Below, piece by piece: positions 53,491 through 63,051 of a stretch of DNA of 64,000 nt. Within the stretch, counting starts at the first letter, position 1. Each line of letters opens with the position of its first letter. A program made the position numbers and the translations under genes. The notes below the pieces were generated by a model, which saw only the letters and a list, made by a program, of their open reading frames with translations, searched no databases and was not told where the DNA came from. Source of the DNA: Psychrobacter sp. P11G3 (lineage in GTDB: Bacteria; Pseudomonadota; Gammaproteobacteria; Pseudomonadales; Moraxellaceae). The stretch is from the NCBI RefSeq assembly GCF_001435845.1, contig NZ_CM003596.1:1922001-1986000 (forward strand), read 5' to 3'.

Positions 53491-54756
53491 CTAGCGGACA
53501 TACTGACTACCCAAGGCATCTTTACCCAGCCAATCGCCCAAAGGATGCTCACCTTTTGGATAAGGATTGACAAAGTGTTTATCGATATACGCCTGCCCTT
53601 CTATACTGAGACAGTCTACTAATGAGCGTGACCATTTAGGACTTCTATCTTTATCAATTAATAGTGCTCGCACGCCTTCTTTGAAGTCAGGATTGGCCGC
53701 GCAATGTACTGCGACGTTGGTTTCTAAATACAGTACTTGTTCGATCGATAGGTCAGCGACTTTGTGATACAGCGCGTAGGTCAATGCTGCCGTCACTGGG
53801 CAGCCATGGCGATAAGTGGCGACTGCGCGCTGCGTCCAGCTGTCTGCTGCAAAGTCTTGGTTTAGCTGCATGAGTGCTTCATCGCTTTGTAGCAACGCAT
53901 CAATATCAGCCAGACCACCACTATTCATTAGTTGCTGAATAGGTTGCCAATATGTTGCAAGCTTACTATCTGACAGTTCGGCTACTGGCAGCTCTGCAAG
54001 CGCACGACTGACAATACTATGTGCGCTATTTTCATGGCGTTTATCTGCACCGCTCGTGTTATCTACTGTTTGCCAACCGCTCCGTTTGAGACATTGGATA
54101 ACGGCATCATAATCATGGCTGGCAATAGCATACTCTGCCAGATTAGCTAATAGTGCATCGCTACCATTACACATCGCACCGGTTAGACCTAAAAACAAAC
54201 CCGTCTTAGCAGGCATGCGCTGCAAAAACCAACTGCCAGAAGCATCGGGGAACAGTCCAATTGTGACTTCAGGCATGGCAAAACGCGTGCGCTCAGTGAC
54301 CAGACGATGACTACACCCTGCCATCAGTCCCATACCGCCGCCCATGATGATGCCATCGCCCCAAAGTATTAATGGTTTCGAATAAAAGTGCATTTGACGA
54401 TAGAGGCGGTACTCGTGACTAAAAAACTCAGTAGCATACGGGTTTGGCATTGGTGCACTGGTAGACATGCTGTCATAGAGCTTACGGATATCACCGCCCG
54501 CACAGAACGCTTTGTCGCCTGCACCTTTTAATACCATTGCAACCACTTGATCATCGGCTTGCCACTGCTCTAACTGCGCTGAGAGCAATTGACACATATC
54601 AACGCTGAGTGCATTAAGTGATTTTGGGGTGTTAAGTGTCATGACTCCAATCAAGCGTCCACAATCTGTCGGCTCAGTATTGAACAATACAGACGCTTCT
54701 TGTGCTGCATTATTAACTGACGTTTGGGAGTTAGTATCATTCGTCGCTGCTGTCAT
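53491..54756 (-). CDS. 3-hydroxyisobutyryl-CoA hydrolase
   Basis: Crotonase-fold hydrolase releasing 3-hydroxyisobutyrate from its CoA ester. Motifs are KAFCAGGDIRKLYD, the oxyanion hole GGGMGLMAGCSHRL, and the catalytic Glu and Asp in FAMPEVTIGLFPDASGSW, equivalent to those of human HIBCH. The 421 aa are longer than the 350-390 typical, with a Gln/Thr-rich leader (about 20) and an insert around 230. It sits between mmsB and the enoyl-CoA hydratase, as expected for valine catabolism. Confidence 0.92.
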   Translation of the reverse strand: MTAATNDTNSQTSVNNAAQEASVLFNTEPTDCGRLIGVMTLNTPKSLNALSVDMCQLLSAQLEQWQADDQVVAMVLKGAGDKAFCAGGDIRKLYDSMSTSAPMPNPYATEFFSHEYRLYRQMHFYSKPLILWGDGIIMGGGMGLMAGCSHRLVTERTRFAMPEVTIGLFPDASGSWFLQRMPAKTGLFLGLTGAMCNGSDALLANLAEYAIASHDYDAVIQCLKRSGWQTVDNTSGADKRHENSAHSIVSRALAELPVAELSDSKLATYWQPIQQLMNSGGLADIDALLQSDEALMQLNQDFAADSWTQRAVATYRHGCPVTAALTYALYHKVADLSIEQVLYLETNVAVHCAANPDFKEGVRALLIDKDRSPKWSRSLVDCLSIEGQAYIDKHFVNPYPKGEHPLGDWLGKDALGSQYVR

Positions 54757-54812
54757 AAAAGTGACCTACAAAAATTAAATAATAAAGATGACTAAAGCGT
54801 TTTGAACGCTGC

Positions 54813-55595
54813 TTATTTGTTTTGCCAATTGGGTTTACGCTTATCTAAAAAGGCTTGTACCCCTTCGCGCTGATCCATCGTGTCAAACAATTTCACGAAA
54901 GCTTCACGCTCATGGATGAGGTTTTGCGCAGGTGGGGTGTCTCTAGCCGCTTGAATAAGTTGCTTGGAATAACTGACAGCAACGGGTGATTGCTTAGCGA
55001 CTTTTTTTGCTAAGTCCTGAGCGATTTGCAGACCTTCACCTTTTGCCGCGACCTCTTCAACTAGACCGATACGCAATGCCGTATCCGCATCAACACGCTC
55101 ACCGCACAGTATCATGCGCTTAGCCCAACCTTCCCCTACTAACATAGGTAGATTTTGCGTGCCACCAGCACATGGCAATAATCCTACGCCTGTCTCTGGC
55201 AGTGCCATCTGCGCATGCGCTTCTGCAATCCGAATATCACATGCGAGCGCACACTCTAGTCCGCCGCCCATCGCATAACCATTGATAACTGCAATACTGA
55301 CACCGCGGTAGGCAGATAGCGCTTCGAATGCCTCACCAAATGCAATTGCCATGCTTATGGCGCGGCCTTTATCACCATCTGAAAAGTTGTTTAAATCCGC
55401 ACCTGCTGAGAAGAACTTTTCGCCATCACCATGCACGATTAATGCGTAAACATCATCGTTGGCATTGAGGTCGGTGATGAGCTGCTTAAGCGCATGCAAA
55501 CTGTCCATCGTCCACGTATGTGCAGGTGGATTGTTCAACGTCAATATGGCGGTATGACCCTCAATTGATAGCTGTAGATTTGTATACTCTGTCAT
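54813..55595 (-). CDS. Enoyl-CoA hydratase/isomerase family protein
   Basis: Crotonase-family protein, expected to hydrate methacrylyl-CoA in valine breakdown. Oxyanion-hole segments are KFFSAGADLNNF and INGYAMGGGLECALACD. The first catalytic Glu is present (MALPETGVGLLP). At the position of the second Glu of crotonase (in the MEMVLTGDRI-type motif) the sequence reads KRMILCGERV, so that Glu appears to be replaced by Arg. The 260 aa are normal. It starts 33 bases after the acyl-CoA dehydrogenase gene. Because of the missing Glu, an isomerase or other activity is possible. Confidence 0.88.
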   Translation of the reverse strand: MTEYTNLQLSIEGHTAILTLNNPPAHTWTMDSLHALKQLITDLNANDDVYALIVHGDGEKFFSAGADLNNFSDGDKGRAISMAIAFGEAFEALSAYRGVSIAVINGYAMGGGLECALACDIRIAEAHAQMALPETGVGLLPCAGGTQNLPMLVGEGWAKRMILCGERVDADTALRIGLVEEVAAKGEGLQIAQDLAKKVAKQSPVAVSYSKQLIQAARDTPPAQNLIHEREAFVKLFDTMDQREGVQAFLDKRKPNWQNK

Positions 55596-55627
55596 AAAAC
55601 ATCCTTGTTTCAGTAAAGCGAGATAAA

Positions 55628-56788
55628 TTAACGCAGTTGACTTAACCCTTCATCTTGCAAGACCTGACGTGAAATAATCACTCGCATAATCTCATTGGTG
55701 CCTTCCAATATCTGATGCACACGTAAGTCTCGTACATGGCGCTCAAGTGGATATTCATTTAGATAACCATAGCCGCCGTGTAATTGCAGGGCTTCATTGG
55801 CAACATCGAAACAAAGATCTGTAGATAGACGTTTTGCCATCGCGCAGTAGGTAGACGCTTGCCCATCATTGTTGTCGACTTTATCAGCTGCTAGATACAG
55901 CATTTGCCGCGCGGCGATGGTCTGAGTCAACATATCAGCAAGTTTAAACTGTACCGATTGTAAGCTAGCAATCGGGCTGCCAAATTGACTGCGCTCTTGC
56001 ACGTAACTGGTTGCGGTCTCTAACGCCGCTTGTGCCGTACCTACCGCACAAATACCGATATTAATACGACCACCATCCAGTCCTTTCATCGCGATACGAA
56101 AGCCTTGGCCTTCCTCACCTATCAGGTTTTCTACTGGTACTTTTACGTCTTTAAAACTGATTGTCCGTGTCGGCTGTGCTTTCCAGCCCATTTTGTGCTC
56201 GTTTTTGCCATATTCGATACCAGCACTATTGGCGTCTACGACGAACGCTGACACGCCTTTTGGCCCAGCACCACCAGTACGCGCCATCACTACCAATACA
56301 TCGGTTGAGCCTGCGCCAGAAATAAAGGTTTTTTCACCATTCAGTACATAATGCTCGCCTTGCTTCTCCGCTTTGGTACGTAAGGAGGCTGCATCAGACC
56401 CTGCATTGGGTTCTGTTAGACAATAGCTGCCAAGCCACTCACCGCTGACCATGTTAGGTAGATATTTTTTGCATAGCGTATCGCTGCCATATTCACCAAT
56501 CATCCATGCGGCCATGTTATGAATACTCATATACGCTGCTACAGCCGTATCGCCCCATGCAAGCTCTTCGAATACCATCGCTGAGTCTAGTCTTGGTAGG
56601 CCCAAGCCGTCATATTCTGGATTGGTGTATAGCCCTAAAAAGCCAAGCTCACCAGATTTTTTAATAACATCTATTGGGAAATGCGAGTTGCGATCCCATT
56701 CAGCAGCATTTGGCTTTAGCTCTTTTTGCGCAAACTGACGAGCCGTTTGGCGAAAGGCGACTTGGTCATCGGTCAATGAAAAATCCAT
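55628..56788 (-). CDS. Acyl-CoA dehydrogenase, probable isobutyryl-CoA dehydrogenase
   Basis: FAD enzyme that forms an enoyl-CoA from a short branched acyl-CoA. Motifs are YCLTEPNAGSDAASL, NGEKTFISGAG, QPTRTISFKDVKV, RSQFGSPIASLQSVQFKLADM, and the catalytic Glu in HQILEGTNEIMRV. AAGGAT lies 7 bases before the ATG at 56788, so I start there and not at 56815. Context between mmsA and the enoyl-CoA hydratase indicates isobutyryl-CoA as substrate; the enzyme class itself is certain. Confidence 0.92.
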   Translation of the reverse strand: MDFSLTDDQVAFRQTARQFAQKELKPNAAEWDRNSHFPIDVIKKSGELGFLGLYTNPEYDGLGLPRLDSAMVFEELAWGDTAVAAYMSIHNMAAWMIGEYGSDTLCKKYLPNMVSGEWLGSYCLTEPNAGSDAASLRTKAEKQGEHYVLNGEKTFISGAGSTDVLVVMARTGGAGPKGVSAFVVDANSAGIEYGKNEHKMGWKAQPTRTISFKDVKVPVENLIGEEGQGFRIAMKGLDGGRINIGICAVGTAQAALETATSYVQERSQFGSPIASLQSVQFKLADMLTQTIAARQMLYLAADKVDNNDGQASTYCAMAKRLSTDLCFDVANEALQLHGGYGYLNEYPLERHVRDLRVHQILEGTNEIMRVIISRQVLQDEGLSQLR

Positions 56789-57007
56789 AGGGTCATCCTT
56801 GTTCTTATAGATCAAATATAGGGCTTGAATCTCAGATAAACGTTAATAAAAGCGCTAATGAAAATGTTGGTCAGAGATTTTATAAGACATTAGCGCGACA
56901 TGATAGCGGCATAACGATAATAAAATTGCGTTTAATAGTACCGCAAGTCGCATTATCGTCATACCGTAAATACAAAATGTCATACTGAAAATACAGTGGG
57001 CTGACGA

Positions 57008-58492
57008 CTAAATTGAAATCGTTGTATTAACACCGCGGCTCGCTTCATCATCAAACCAACGCGCAGTCACTGTCTTTGTCTGAGTATAAAACTGGACGGC
57101 TTGCTTGCCATAAGGCCCTAGGTCACCAAGCTTACTACCACGTGAGCCTGAGAATGAGAACATTGGTAGGGGCACAGGTATTGGCAAGTTAATACCGATT
57201 TGACCTACTTGAATGTCTTGCTGGAATTTATGTGCAGCCGCCCCTGACTGAGTAAATATCGCTGTGCCATTGCCATGTGGGTTGGCATTCAGTAGTTCAA
57301 TCGCTTCATCTAAGCTATTAGCACGCATGATACATAGTACTGGGCCAAAGATTTCTTGTTGATAAATTTGCATATCGCTTGTGACATTATCAAAGATCGT
57401 CGGGCCTACAAAGTTACCTTTCTCGAACCCTTCAACGGTAATGCCACGACCATCTAAAATCAAGCTCGCGCCTTCTTCCACCCCAGTTCCAATCAAATGC
57501 TCGACACGGGCCTTTGCAGCAGGCGAAATCAGTGGTCCCAAATCCTTATCATTTTTGCCAGCTGAGACGACTAAGCTTTCTGCTTTTGCTTTAATCTCAT
57601 CAATCCACTCACCAGCTGCGCCTACTAGTACGACGACCGATAGCGCCATACAGCGTTGACCCGCTGCACCAAATGCTGCGCCTGCTAACTGATTGAGCGT
57701 TTGTTCTTTGTTAGCATCAGGCAGGATAACGCCATGGTTTTTTGCGCCCATCATGCACTGTGCACGTTTACCTGATTGGCTGGCACGCTCATAGACATGT
57801 TTGCCTACATGAGTAGAACCGACGAAAGAGACGGCTTTGATATCTGGATGGTCGCAGATAGCATCGACGGTTGCTTTGCCACCATGTACGACGTTAAGAA
57901 CGCCTTCTGGTACGCCAGCTTCAATCGCTAGCTCTACCAAACGCATAGTCACCATTGGATCTTGTTCAGAAGGTTTTAGGATGAATGTGTTGCCTGTAGC
58001 AATCGCCATTGGGAACATCCATAGCGGAATCATCGCTGGAAAGTTAAATGGTGTGATACCAGCGCAAACACCGAGTGGCTGCCAAATACTATAAGTATCG
58101 ACACCTGACGCTACGTTTTCTACAAAGTCGCCGATTTGCAGATTGGCAATACCAGCGGCATGCTCTACTACTTCTAAACCGCGGAACACATCACCGCGTG
58201 CATCAGCAATCGTCTTGCCTTGCTCTGCGGTCAAGATTTCTGCCAACTCATCCATGTGATCGCGAATAAGAGATTGATACTTTAAAAAGATACGCGCACG
58301 CATGGTAATTGGCGTTTTGCGCCATGTCTCAAACGCAGTCTGTGCAGCGGCGACAGCTTGGTTAATCTCATCATTGGTGGTTTGCGGAACTTTTGCGATG
58401 ACTTCTTGCGTCGCTGGATCAGTGATATCAATCCATTCGTCGGTGTTAGATTGTACGAACTGACCATTGATGAGCTGTTGAACGTGGTGCAT
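57008..58492 (-). CDS. mmsA: CoA-acylating methylmalonate-semialdehyde dehydrogenase MmsA
   Basis: Converts methylmalonate semialdehyde to propionyl-CoA with NAD and CoA. Motifs are [47 protein letters not shown], and the active Cys in [13 protein letters not shown]. The 494 aa are typical. First gene of the valine block on this strand; the product propionyl-CoA links to PrpE and to the methylcitrate or methylmalonyl route elsewhere in the genome. Confidence 0.95.
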   Translation of the reverse strand: MHHVQQLINGQFVQSNTDEWIDITDPATQEVIAKVPQTTNDEINQAVAAAQTAFETWRKTPITMRARIFLKYQSLIRDHMDELAEILTAEQGKTIADARGDVFRGLEVVEHAAGIANLQIGDFVENVASGVDTYSIWQPLGVCAGITPFNFPAMIPLWMFPMAIATGNTFILKPSEQDPMVTMRLVELAIEAGVPEGVLNVVHGGKATVDAICDHPDIKAVSFVGSTHVGKHVYERASQSGKRAQCMMGAKNHGVILPDANKEQTLNQLAGAAFGAAGQRCMALSVVVLVGAAGEWIDEIKAKAESLVVSAGKNDKDLGPLISPAAKARVEHLIGTGVEEGASLILDGRGITVEGFEKGNFVGPTIFDNVTSDMQIYQQEIFGPVLCIMRANSLDEAIELLNANPHGNGTAIFTQSGAAAHKFQQDIQVGQIGINLPIPVPLPMFSFSGSRGSKLGDLGPYGKQAVQFYTQTKTVTARWFDDEASRGVNTTISI

Positions 58493-58835
58493 AAGATATC
58501 CTTATCTTTTTTGCGAGACTACCGTGTGACGGCACCTAGATATTTATTAGAAAAATAAAAGCGATGGGTATTTATCTATAAAACATTATTAAAAACTGAA
58601 TTTTAAAATGATTTATTTTGTATCGTTATTGACTATAACAATAAACCATTTTTACGGTCAAGCGCTTTATCGAAATTATATCTAAGTTTATTTTAATAGC
58701 ACGTGTTCCTATAAAAATTGCTTAAATAAAAAAAACGAAAAAGCCCATGATGACTCATGAGCTTTGCGAAGTTAACCTGAATTTGATACGCGATGAACAA
58801 CATCACTATTTTTGTATGAAGCTAATTTATACCAA
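58493..58835. other. Intergenic region upstream of mmsA
   Basis: 343 bases. It holds the prpE terminator at 58731-58765 and the probable promoter region of the valine block. No operator is evident. Confidence 0.4.
58731..58765 (-). terminator. Intrinsic terminator after prpE
   Basis: On the minus strand AAAGCTCATGA pairs with TCATGGGCTTT (one G/T wobble), at 58740-58750 and 58755-58765, followed by T-runs on the minus side (plus-strand A-run 58726-58740). Confidence 0.8.
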
Positions 58836-60857
58836 TCAATAATCTTTCATCGCCTGCTTGATCGCATCGATAGCAGTTGGGTTATCAAGCGTTGACATAT
58901 CTCCTGTCGGTTGGTTTTCTGCCAGAGCACGAATTGAGCGACGTAAGATTTTTCCAGAGCGGGTTTTTGGCAGTGCCTGCGGAAAGTAGATAGCGGCTGG
59001 TCGCGCAATACCGCCCAAAGATTTGACGACAGCGCCTATCACTTGCTGCTCGATACGGAAACGGTTTTCGGTGGTTTCAATTTGCGTCTGATCTTTTAGG
59101 ACGCAGAACGCAATAGGTAGCTCACCTTTTAGCTCGTCTTGAATACCCACTACGGCACACTCTGCCATCTCTGGATGTGTACTGATTGCCTCTTCAATCT
59201 CTTGTGTGCCTATACGATGTCCTGCGACGTTAATCACATCATCGGTACGCCCTAAGATGTAGAAATAACCCTCTTCATCTGTCACTGCATAGTCCGAGGT
59301 TGAGTACTGCTGACCATCAAACAGACCAAAGTAGCTGCTGATAAAGCGCTCGTCGTTACGCCATACCGTGGTAAGACAGCCAGGCGGTAATGGTGCTTTA
59401 ATTGCAAGCAATCCTTTTTCGCCAGCTTGACAAGGATCGCCCGTTTCCTCATTGATAACATGCGCCTCATAACCATACATCGGGTAACCAGGTGACCCTT
59501 GCTTGTGCGGCTTATGATTGAACTTTGGCGTATGGCTGAGAATTGGCCAACCAGACTCTGTTTGCCAATAGTGATCTAAAATTGGCACGCCTAAGTGCTG
59601 AGTCAACCAACTAGCCGTCGATTCATCAAGCGGTTCACCTGCCAAAAAGAATGACTTCACACTGGAGACATCGTAACGCGTCATCCAGCTTTCGTCTTGT
59701 TTTTTGAGCATGCGCACGCCTGTGGGTGCGGTGAATAAAATATTAACTTTGTTAGCTTCAACAATACGCCACCAAATACCAGGGTTTGGCATATGCGGCA
59801 AGCCCTCATACATAATACTGGTCATACCCGCCAATAACGGCGCATAGATCGTATAAGAATGCCCGACGGCCCAACCAATATCAGATATCGCCCAAAACGT
59901 CTCGCCAGCCTTGCCGTCATAGACATAATCTATCGACGTCGTCAGCGCGACGGCATGACCACCCGTATCGCGTTGCACCCCTTTTGGTGTGCCGGTCGTA
60001 CCAGAAGTATAAAGCAGATAGGACGGGGTATTGGACTCAAGCCAAACTGGCTCTACGACTGCATTGGCCTCACAGCTATGACGACGCTCGGTCGCATAAT
60101 CAACATCGATGTCTTTTGTTTCAAATGGCAATATACCGCGATTGACTACCAGCACATGCTCTGGCTTGACAGTCGCTTGCTCGACGCCTTGATTGACTAG
60201 GTTTTTATAATTGACGACCTTACCACCGCGTAGCCCTGCATCTACCGTAATGACCATTTTGGCCTCGGCATCGTCCATACGGATAGCCAAGTTATGGGCG
60301 GCAAATCCGCCAAATACGACTGAATGGACGGCACCAATACGAGCACAAGCCAGCATAGCGTAAGCCGCTTCTAATATCATCGGCATATAGATAATGACAC
60401 GGTCACCCTCGCCAATACCGTGACGCTGTAGCACATCGGCAAAATAATTAACTTCTTTATACAAGTCATTATAAGTCAGGCGGCGCTTGGTATAGTCTGT
60501 ATAAAACTCAACGTTGTTACCCAAATCTTTAAACGAATCAACGACCGCTGGAAAGGTTTCTATCAATTCTTGATTAATCTCTGATGACACCCACACAAAA
60601 GCATCTTGCTCTGCACGGTCTGCCAGATGACGATCGACACAGTTGTAACAAAGGTTGGTCTCACCACCGACAAACCATTTGGCAAAAGGCAGATTACTGT
60701 CATCTATAATTTGCTCAGGCTCTTTATGCCAATAGATACGCTTCGCCTGCTCAGCCCAAAACTGCTCTCGATCCGTAATAGACTCATGATAAATATCAGC
60801 GAAGTTTGGCGTGTCTGTCGTTTGGGTAGAAACTGGGGATTGGAAATGGTCGCTCAT
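58836..60857 (-). CDS. prpE: Propionyl-CoA synthetase PrpE
   Basis: AMP-forming acyl-CoA synthetase for propionate. The N-terminal FADIYHESITDREQFWAEQA and LPFAKWFVGGETNLCYNCVDRH match PrpE. The AMP motif is LLYTSGTTGTPKGVQRD, then YWQTESGWP, and GRTDDVINVAGHRIG. The acetylatable Lys is in KTRSGKILRRSI. The start is the ATG at 60857, with AAGGA 8 bases upstream. Role: activation of propionate, complementing valine-derived propionyl-CoA made by mmsA. Confidence 0.94.
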   Translation of the reverse strand: MSDHFQSPVSTQTTDTPNFADIYHESITDREQFWAEQAKRIYWHKEPEQIIDDSNLPFAKWFVGGETNLCYNCVDRHLADRAEQDAFVWVSSEINQELIETFPAVVDSFKDLGNNVEFYTDYTKRRLTYNDLYKEVNYFADVLQRHGIGEGDRVIIYMPMILEAAYAMLACARIGAVHSVVFGGFAAHNLAIRMDDAEAKMVITVDAGLRGGKVVNYKNLVNQGVEQATVKPEHVLVVNRGILPFETKDIDVDYATERRHSCEANAVVEPVWLESNTPSYLLYTSGTTGTPKGVQRDTGGHAVALTTSIDYVYDGKAGETFWAISDIGWAVGHSYTIYAPLLAGMTSIMYEGLPHMPNPGIWWRIVEANKVNILFTAPTGVRMLKKQDESWMTRYDVSSVKSFFLAGEPLDESTASWLTQHLGVPILDHYWQTESGWPILSHTPKFNHKPHKQGSPGYPMYGYEAHVINEETGDPCQAGEKGLLAIKAPLPPGCLTTVWRNDERFISSYFGLFDGQQYSTSDYAVTDEEGYFYILGRTDDVINVAGHRIGTQEIEEAISTHPEMAECAVVGIQDELKGELPIAFCVLKDQTQIETTENRFRIEQQVIGAVVKSLGGIARPAAIYFPQALPKTRSGKILRRSIRALAENQPTGDMSTLDNPTAIDAIKQAMKDY

Positions 60858-61165
60858 AGTAGCTGTCCTTAGCATAAACGAGAAATGAGGCAATAGTATT
60901 TTATAGTCAAGGCACTCAATAAGTTGTAACGGTATTCACCTCGCGCGACGCTCTGTCTGCGTGCAACTGGCTAATACCAACTCTAAAATGCTTCAACTAT
61001 AAAAAACCATGTCTTAGTAGATACTGGTCATCCTTGCCAGAATTAAAAACCGATACATATCGTATCGGTTTAAAATGTAGCAGAGCCTATCGGAAAGGTC
61101 AACTATTAAGCGTGTAATACGCACTACATTTTGACGAATACAAATATTTGAACATTTAACTAATA
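60858..61165. other. Intergenic region between prpE and acyl-CoA ligase
   Basis: 308 bases containing the 10-bp inverted repeat described at 61045-61071. No ORF. Confidence 0.4.
61045..61071 (-). terminator. Probable terminator (or operator) after acyl-CoA ligase
   Basis: AAACCGATAC (61047-61056) pairs perfectly with GTATCGGTTT (61062-61071) around ATATC. On the minus strand a T5 run follows. A TetR-type operator is an alternative reading because the arms are long, but the T-run favours termination. Confidence 0.6.
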
Positions 61166-62836
61166 CTAAATCTCAGTTTGATTGGCATACATCTCACGCA
61201 TGACTTTTTTGTCATGTTTGCCAACGGAAGTTTTCGGTAACTCATCAACGAATTTAAACTGGCTTGGTACGCCATATTTAGGAATGATACCGCGCTCTAC
61301 CGCTTTTTCTGCAATCGCTTTGATATCATCAGCACTGGTCTCCTTAGCATCGGGCTTTAGCACCACCAAAGCCAACGGACGCTCACCCCATTGCTTATCA
61401 CGCACCCCAATCACTGACACATCAGCCACTGACGGATGTAGTGATAAAATGGTCTCAATCTCTAGTGATGAAATCCACTCACCACCTGATTTGATCACAT
61501 CCTTTAAGCGATCGGTGATTTTGATATAGCCATCAGGACGTATGTAGGCGATATCTTGAGTATGCATGTAACCATTTTCCCATAGCTCTTTGCCAGCATC
61601 GTCATTTTTAAGATAGCTTTGGGTCAACCAAGGCGCACGCAATACCAGCTCGCCTGTATTTTCTGGCCCAGTTCCCACTGACTTATTGCCTTCACCCCAT
61701 ATTTGGGCATCGACCATAAGCACTGGTTGACCTGTCATGCAGCGACGTTCAATATCCTCTTCTTCCGTCATTGCTGACTCATCTAAGCTAAAGTGGGTCA
61801 AACTGATGAGCGGTGCAGTCTCTGACATACCATAGCCTGTATAGACTTCGATACCTTGTGCCATGGCCGTCTTGGCTAGACCTTCTGTCAATCGTGAGCC
61901 ACCAATAATCATCTTTAGACCATTAAAGCTGGCGTCGCGATCTTGCGCTTCTTTGAGTACCATTTGCAAAATTGTTGGTACACAATGTGTGATACTGACC
62001 TTTTCATTGACGATCAAATCCATCAACGTATCAGGCGCATAGCGACCTGGATAGACTTGCTTTAGACCTACCATCGTTGCTGTAAATGGAAAACCCCACG
62101 CATGTACATGGAACATTGGCGTCATCGGCATATAGACATCACCATAGCTTACGCCTTGCTTATCAGGCAACATACCCAAAGTTGCCGCTTCTGCTAGGGT
62201 ATGTAGCACTAGCTGACGATGGCTAAAGAAAACCCCTTTTGGATCACCTGTCGTGCCTGACGTATAAAAGGTCGTCGCAATGGTATTTTCATCAAAATCT
62301 GGGAAATCAAATTCGCTATTGGCAGCTTCTAATAGCGCTTCATACTCGCCTGTGACACGGCTTTGATTGCTACCAAAGATACCTTCAGCAGTGACACCGT
62401 TATCATCAAGCCAGATAATATGCTCAATACTTGAATTTTCAAACTGATAGTCTTTAACCAATGGCGCAAACTCAGAATTGAGCATGAGTACTTTGGGCTT
62501 GGCATGGTTGATGGTATAAAGAATTTTCTCAGGCGATAGACGGATATTGACGGTCTGTAAAACATACTCTGACATTGGCACGGCAAAATAAGACTCAAGA
62601 TAGCGATGACTGTCCCAATCCATCACGGCAACCACATCACCTGCATCAAGCTTTAAGTCTGCCAATACATTGGCCAGGCGATTGATCCGCTCAAACAACT
62701 CTTTATAAGTCAGGCGCTTTTTGTCCGCATACACAATCTCTTGATCTTGCGATACCGTTTTTGCACGGCTTAATAGCTGCTTGACCAGTAATGGATAATC
62801 GTAGGCAGATGGTGCACTGTGGTAAATGTTTGACAT
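61166..62836 (-). CDS. AMP-dependent acyl-CoA ligase (AlkK-like medium/long-chain)
   Basis: Activates fatty acids to acyl-CoA. AMP-binding motifs are TTFYTSGTTGDPKGVFF, EVYTGYGMSETAPL, ITDRLKDVIKSGGEWISS and the closing TSVGKHDKKVMRE. Features such as MDWDSHRYLESYFAVP and VLQTVNIRLSPEKI match Pseudomonas AlkK-like medium-chain ligases. The 556 aa are normal. It is upstream of prpE on the same strand. Chain-length preference is inferred. Confidence 0.9.
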   Translation of the reverse strand: MSNIYHSAPSAYDYPLLVKQLLSRAKTVSQDQEIVYADKKRLTYKELFERINRLANVLADLKLDAGDVVAVMDWDSHRYLESYFAVPMSEYVLQTVNIRLSPEKILYTINHAKPKVLMLNSEFAPLVKDYQFENSSIEHIIWLDDNGVTAEGIFGSNQSRVTGEYEALLEAANSEFDFPDFDENTIATTFYTSGTTGDPKGVFFSHRQLVLHTLAEAATLGMLPDKQGVSYGDVYMPMTPMFHVHAWGFPFTATMVGLKQVYPGRYAPDTLMDLIVNEKVSITHCVPTILQMVLKEAQDRDASFNGLKMIIGGSRLTEGLAKTAMAQGIEVYTGYGMSETAPLISLTHFSLDESAMTEEEDIERRCMTGQPVLMVDAQIWGEGNKSVGTGPENTGELVLRAPWLTQSYLKNDDAGKELWENGYMHTQDIAYIRPDGYIKITDRLKDVIKSGGEWISSLEIETILSLHPSVADVSVIGVRDKQWGERPLALVVLKPDAKETSADDIKAIAEKAVERGIIPKYGVPSQFKFVDELPKTSVGKHDKKVMREMYANQTEI

Positions 62837-63051
62837 AGATTTGACTTCCTTGTTTGTCGTACTTATAAGGGGTAAATAACAATAATAATAACAATCAAGT
62901 TAATAGCAGCATAAAACCTACTGCGCTAACCATTTTAATTTTTATAATAACATCGTTATTGATAGTAAGAAAAAAGCGACGCTGTGTAAAGCGGTCTTAC
63001 ATTAAGTATCACAAGATGGCCGACCAGACCTATGCTACATAAGACAGCCAA

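Noticed and set aside
53567..58558. Plus-strand ORFs opposite the valine block
   Set aside because: All lie opposite strongly conserved enzymes and lack ribosome-binding sites or recognisable domains.
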